DNA from: Stenotrophomonas sp. YIM B06876
GTDB taxonomy: Bacteria > Pseudomonadota > Gammaproteobacteria > Xanthomonadales > Xanthomonadaceae
NCBI RefSeq assembly: GCF_030711595.1
Contig: NZ_JAUJUJ010000016.1
Span: forward strand, 1-54,034
DNA length: 54,034 nt
Direction of reading: 5' to 3'
The notes under the pieces were generated by a model. That model was not told the origin of the DNA. It searched no databases and saw only the letters and a program-made list of their open reading frames with translations. Both the position numbers and the translations under genes were made by a program. Of this stretch, positions 52,721 through 54,034 are shown one piece after another. Positions within the stretch are counted from its first letter, which is position 1. Each line of letters starts with the position of its first letter.

Positions 52721-53800
52721 ATGAATGCCATCCCTGGTCCCGTCCCGCGTCGCCCCCGCTTCATTTCGCCCCGCAACTGGGTGTCCGAGGCGTTGTTCGA
52801 CTTCTGGGCGTCGCGCCTGCATCCGCTGTGGACCCGGCAGCGCCCGCGGGCCCGGCTGGTGTCGCGCCAGCCCGCCAGCCGTGATGCGGTGACCCTGGTG
52901 CTGCAGCCCAATGGCCATTTCCGCGGGCTGTTGCCGGGGCAGCACGTCAATCTGGGGGTGGAGGTCGATGGCCGCCGCCTGACCCGCAGCTACAGTCCGA
53001 CCGGGCTGGCCGATGGCCGGCTGGCAATCACCGTCAAGACGGTCGACGGCGGCAAGGTCAGCGGGCATCTGGCCCACGTTGCGCGGATCGGCGAGGTGTT
53101 CGAACTGGGCCAGGCCTTTGGCGAAATGACGCTGCCGCCAGCGGTGGCCGGTGGGCGACTGCTGCTGCTGGCCGCCGGCAGTGGCATCACCCCGATGCGC
53201 GCGCTGCTGCGTCAGCTGGATGCGGCGGGCGTGGCCGGGCGGGTGGATCTGGTCTATTGGGCGCGCCGTCGCGAGCAGTTGTGCTTTGTCGATGAGTTGG
53301 CCGGTCTTGCCGCGCGGCATCCGGCGGTGAACGTGCAGTTCGCGCTGACCCGCGATACCGACACGCCGTCGCCGCGCGTGGATACGTTTGCCTTCGATGC
53401 GCTGGGCGATCTGACCGCGGCGCGGGTGCTGGTGTGCGGCCCGGGCGGGTTCGTCGAGGCGGCGCGCGCGCGGCTGCAGGGCCAGGTGGGCTCGCTCCAG
53501 TCCGAGGCTTTCAGCCCGCCTGTACTGGCGGATGTGGAAGAGGGCCTGGTGCAGGTCGAACTGCGGCGCAGCGGCCGCATCCTGGCGTTGCCACGCGGGA
53601 CCGCGCTGCTGCAGGCGCTGGAGGCGCACGGCATTCGCCCGCGCAGCGGGTGCCGCATGGGCATCTGCAATACCTGCGTCTGCGCCAAGGCCGCCGGCGT
53701 GACCCGCCATACCCTGACCGGCGACTACGCGGCCGAACCGGCCACGCAAGTGAAGCTGTGCGTGAACAGCGCCAGTACCGACCTGATCCTGGAGCTGTAA
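52721..53800 (+). CDS. [2Fe-2S] ferredoxin-NAD(P)H reductase, probable desaturase electron donor
   Basis: This 359-residue flavoprotein has the FAD-binding motif RLTRSYSPTG, the NAD(P) region LLLLAAGSGITPMRALL, and LVYWARRREQLCFVDEL. At the C-terminus is a plant-type ferredoxin domain with C311-x4-C316-x2-C319 and C347 (RSGCRMGICNTCVC, then VKLCVNS). It would pass electrons from NAD(P)H to the desaturase two bases downstream, as DesC does for DesB in Pseudomonas. The N-terminal 40 residues are basic. ATG 52721 is the only good start. Confidence 0.92.
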   Translation: MNAIPGPVPRRPRFISPRNWVSEALFDFWASRLHPLWTRQRPRARLVSRQPASRDAVTLVLQPNGHFRGLLPGQHVNLGVEVDGRRLTRSYSPTGLADGRLAITVKTVDGGKVSGHLAHVARIGEVFELGQAFGEMTLPPAVAGGRLLLLAAGSGITPMRALLRQLDAAGVAGRVDLVYWARRREQLCFVDELAGLAARHPAVNVQFALTRDTDTPSPRVDTFAFDALGDLTAARVLVCGPGGFVEAARARLQGQVGSLQSEAFSPPVLADVEEGLVQVELRRSGRILALPRGTALLQALEAHGIRPRSGCRMGICNTCVCAKAAGVTRHTLTGDYAAEPATQVKLCVNSASTDLILEL

Positions 53801-53802
53801 GC

Positions 53803-54034
53803 ATGTCTTCCCTGTACAACCGCGCGCTTTCCGCGGCCGAACTGCAATCCTTCGGCGAGGAACTCGATGGCGTGCGCGCACGCCAGCTCGCCACCCTGGG
53901 CGCTGCCGATGCGCGCTACATCCGCCGGGTCGTGGCCGGGGTGCGCTGGACCGGGGTGGCCGGCCGCGCGCTGCTGTTTCTTGGTGCGTTCGTGCACAGC
54001 GTGCTGATCCCGGCGTGGATCGCCGGCGTGGCGC
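53803..54034 (+). CDS. Fatty acid desaturase, N-terminal part (runs off the window)
   Basis: The 77 visible residues begin MSSLYNRALSAAELQSFGEE and DARYIRRVVAGVRW, then the first membrane helix (ALLFLGAFVHSVLIPAWIAG). This is the N-terminus typical of acyl-CoA or acyl-lipid desaturases of the DesB type; the histidine boxes lie beyond the window. It starts 2 bases after the reductase stop. Confidence 0.8.
   Translation, partial: MSSLYNRALSAAELQSFGEELDGVRARQLATLGAADARYIRRVVAGVRWTGVAGRALLFLGAFVHSVLIPAWIAGVA

Overview
This 54 kb window is high-GC chromosomal DNA from a gammaproteobacterium, most likely a member of the Xanthomonadaceae (Stenotrophomonas/Xanthomonas/Pseudoxanthomonas group). The assignment rests on gene order and on protein families typical of that group: purT, an arginyl/leucyl-transferase-like bpt, a 'pathogenicity-like' DUF2007 protein, a cyoABCD-type quinol oxidase, and a FabR/DesT-like regulator beside a desaturase operon. 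I see no CRISPR array, insertion sequence, prophage or integrase. Almost all of the DNA is coding.

Layout. 1-931: start of minC with a GNAT acetyltransferase gene just upstream (minus strand). 1070-2910: a translationally coupled NarL-type two-component pair. 3134-5425: SRPBCC/GyrI-like protein, DUF423 membrane protein and an AlkA-like DNA glycosylase. 5703-9960 (minus): a compact seven-gene operon of a band-7/SPFH protein, a small membrane protein, a ribbon-helix-helix protein, a DUF4177 protein, an alpha/beta hydrolase, a PH-like membrane protein and an M15 peptidase, with a perfect palindrome at its head. 10092-14104: purT, a secreted phosphodiesterase-type lipoprotein, bpt and an EF-hand protein. 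14167-15379: an ECF sigma factor fused to a multi-helix membrane domain and broken by a frameshift inside an inverted repeat. 15440-18192: DUF2007 protein, tesB, a crotonase and a PCu(A)C copper chaperone.

18364-21731: uvrA overlapping a hotdog thioesterase. 22021-23866: rplU-rpmA-obgE. 23958-31304: rpsT divergent from murJ, then ribF-ileS-lspA-ispH. A tRNA-Thr(CGT) follows at 31340. 31708-35742 is cyoABCD, the cytochrome bo3 quinol oxidase, whose upstream region holds a GCGNC-N5-GNCGC palindrome. 35934-39387: radA, a CcsA/YpjD-like protein and a TDT-family transporter. 39532-44297 is the translation and secretion cluster ffh, a class IV aminotransferase, rpsP-rimM-trmD and rplS. 44480-49000 carries a MATE exporter, an Hsp15-like RNA-binding protein, a DUF937 protein and a clade-3 type catalase with an OxyR-like site. 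49219-54034: mutS, then a FabR/DesT-like TetR repressor divergent from a [2Fe-2S] reductase and the start of a fatty-acid desaturase, with a palindrome between them.

Most of the window is housekeeping. The least explained parts are the SPFH/RHH operon with its operator-like palindrome, the membrane-fused sigma factor with its frameshift, and the palindromes upstream of cyoABCD, the catalase and the desaturase operon. All functional calls come from reading motifs by eye. No database search was run.
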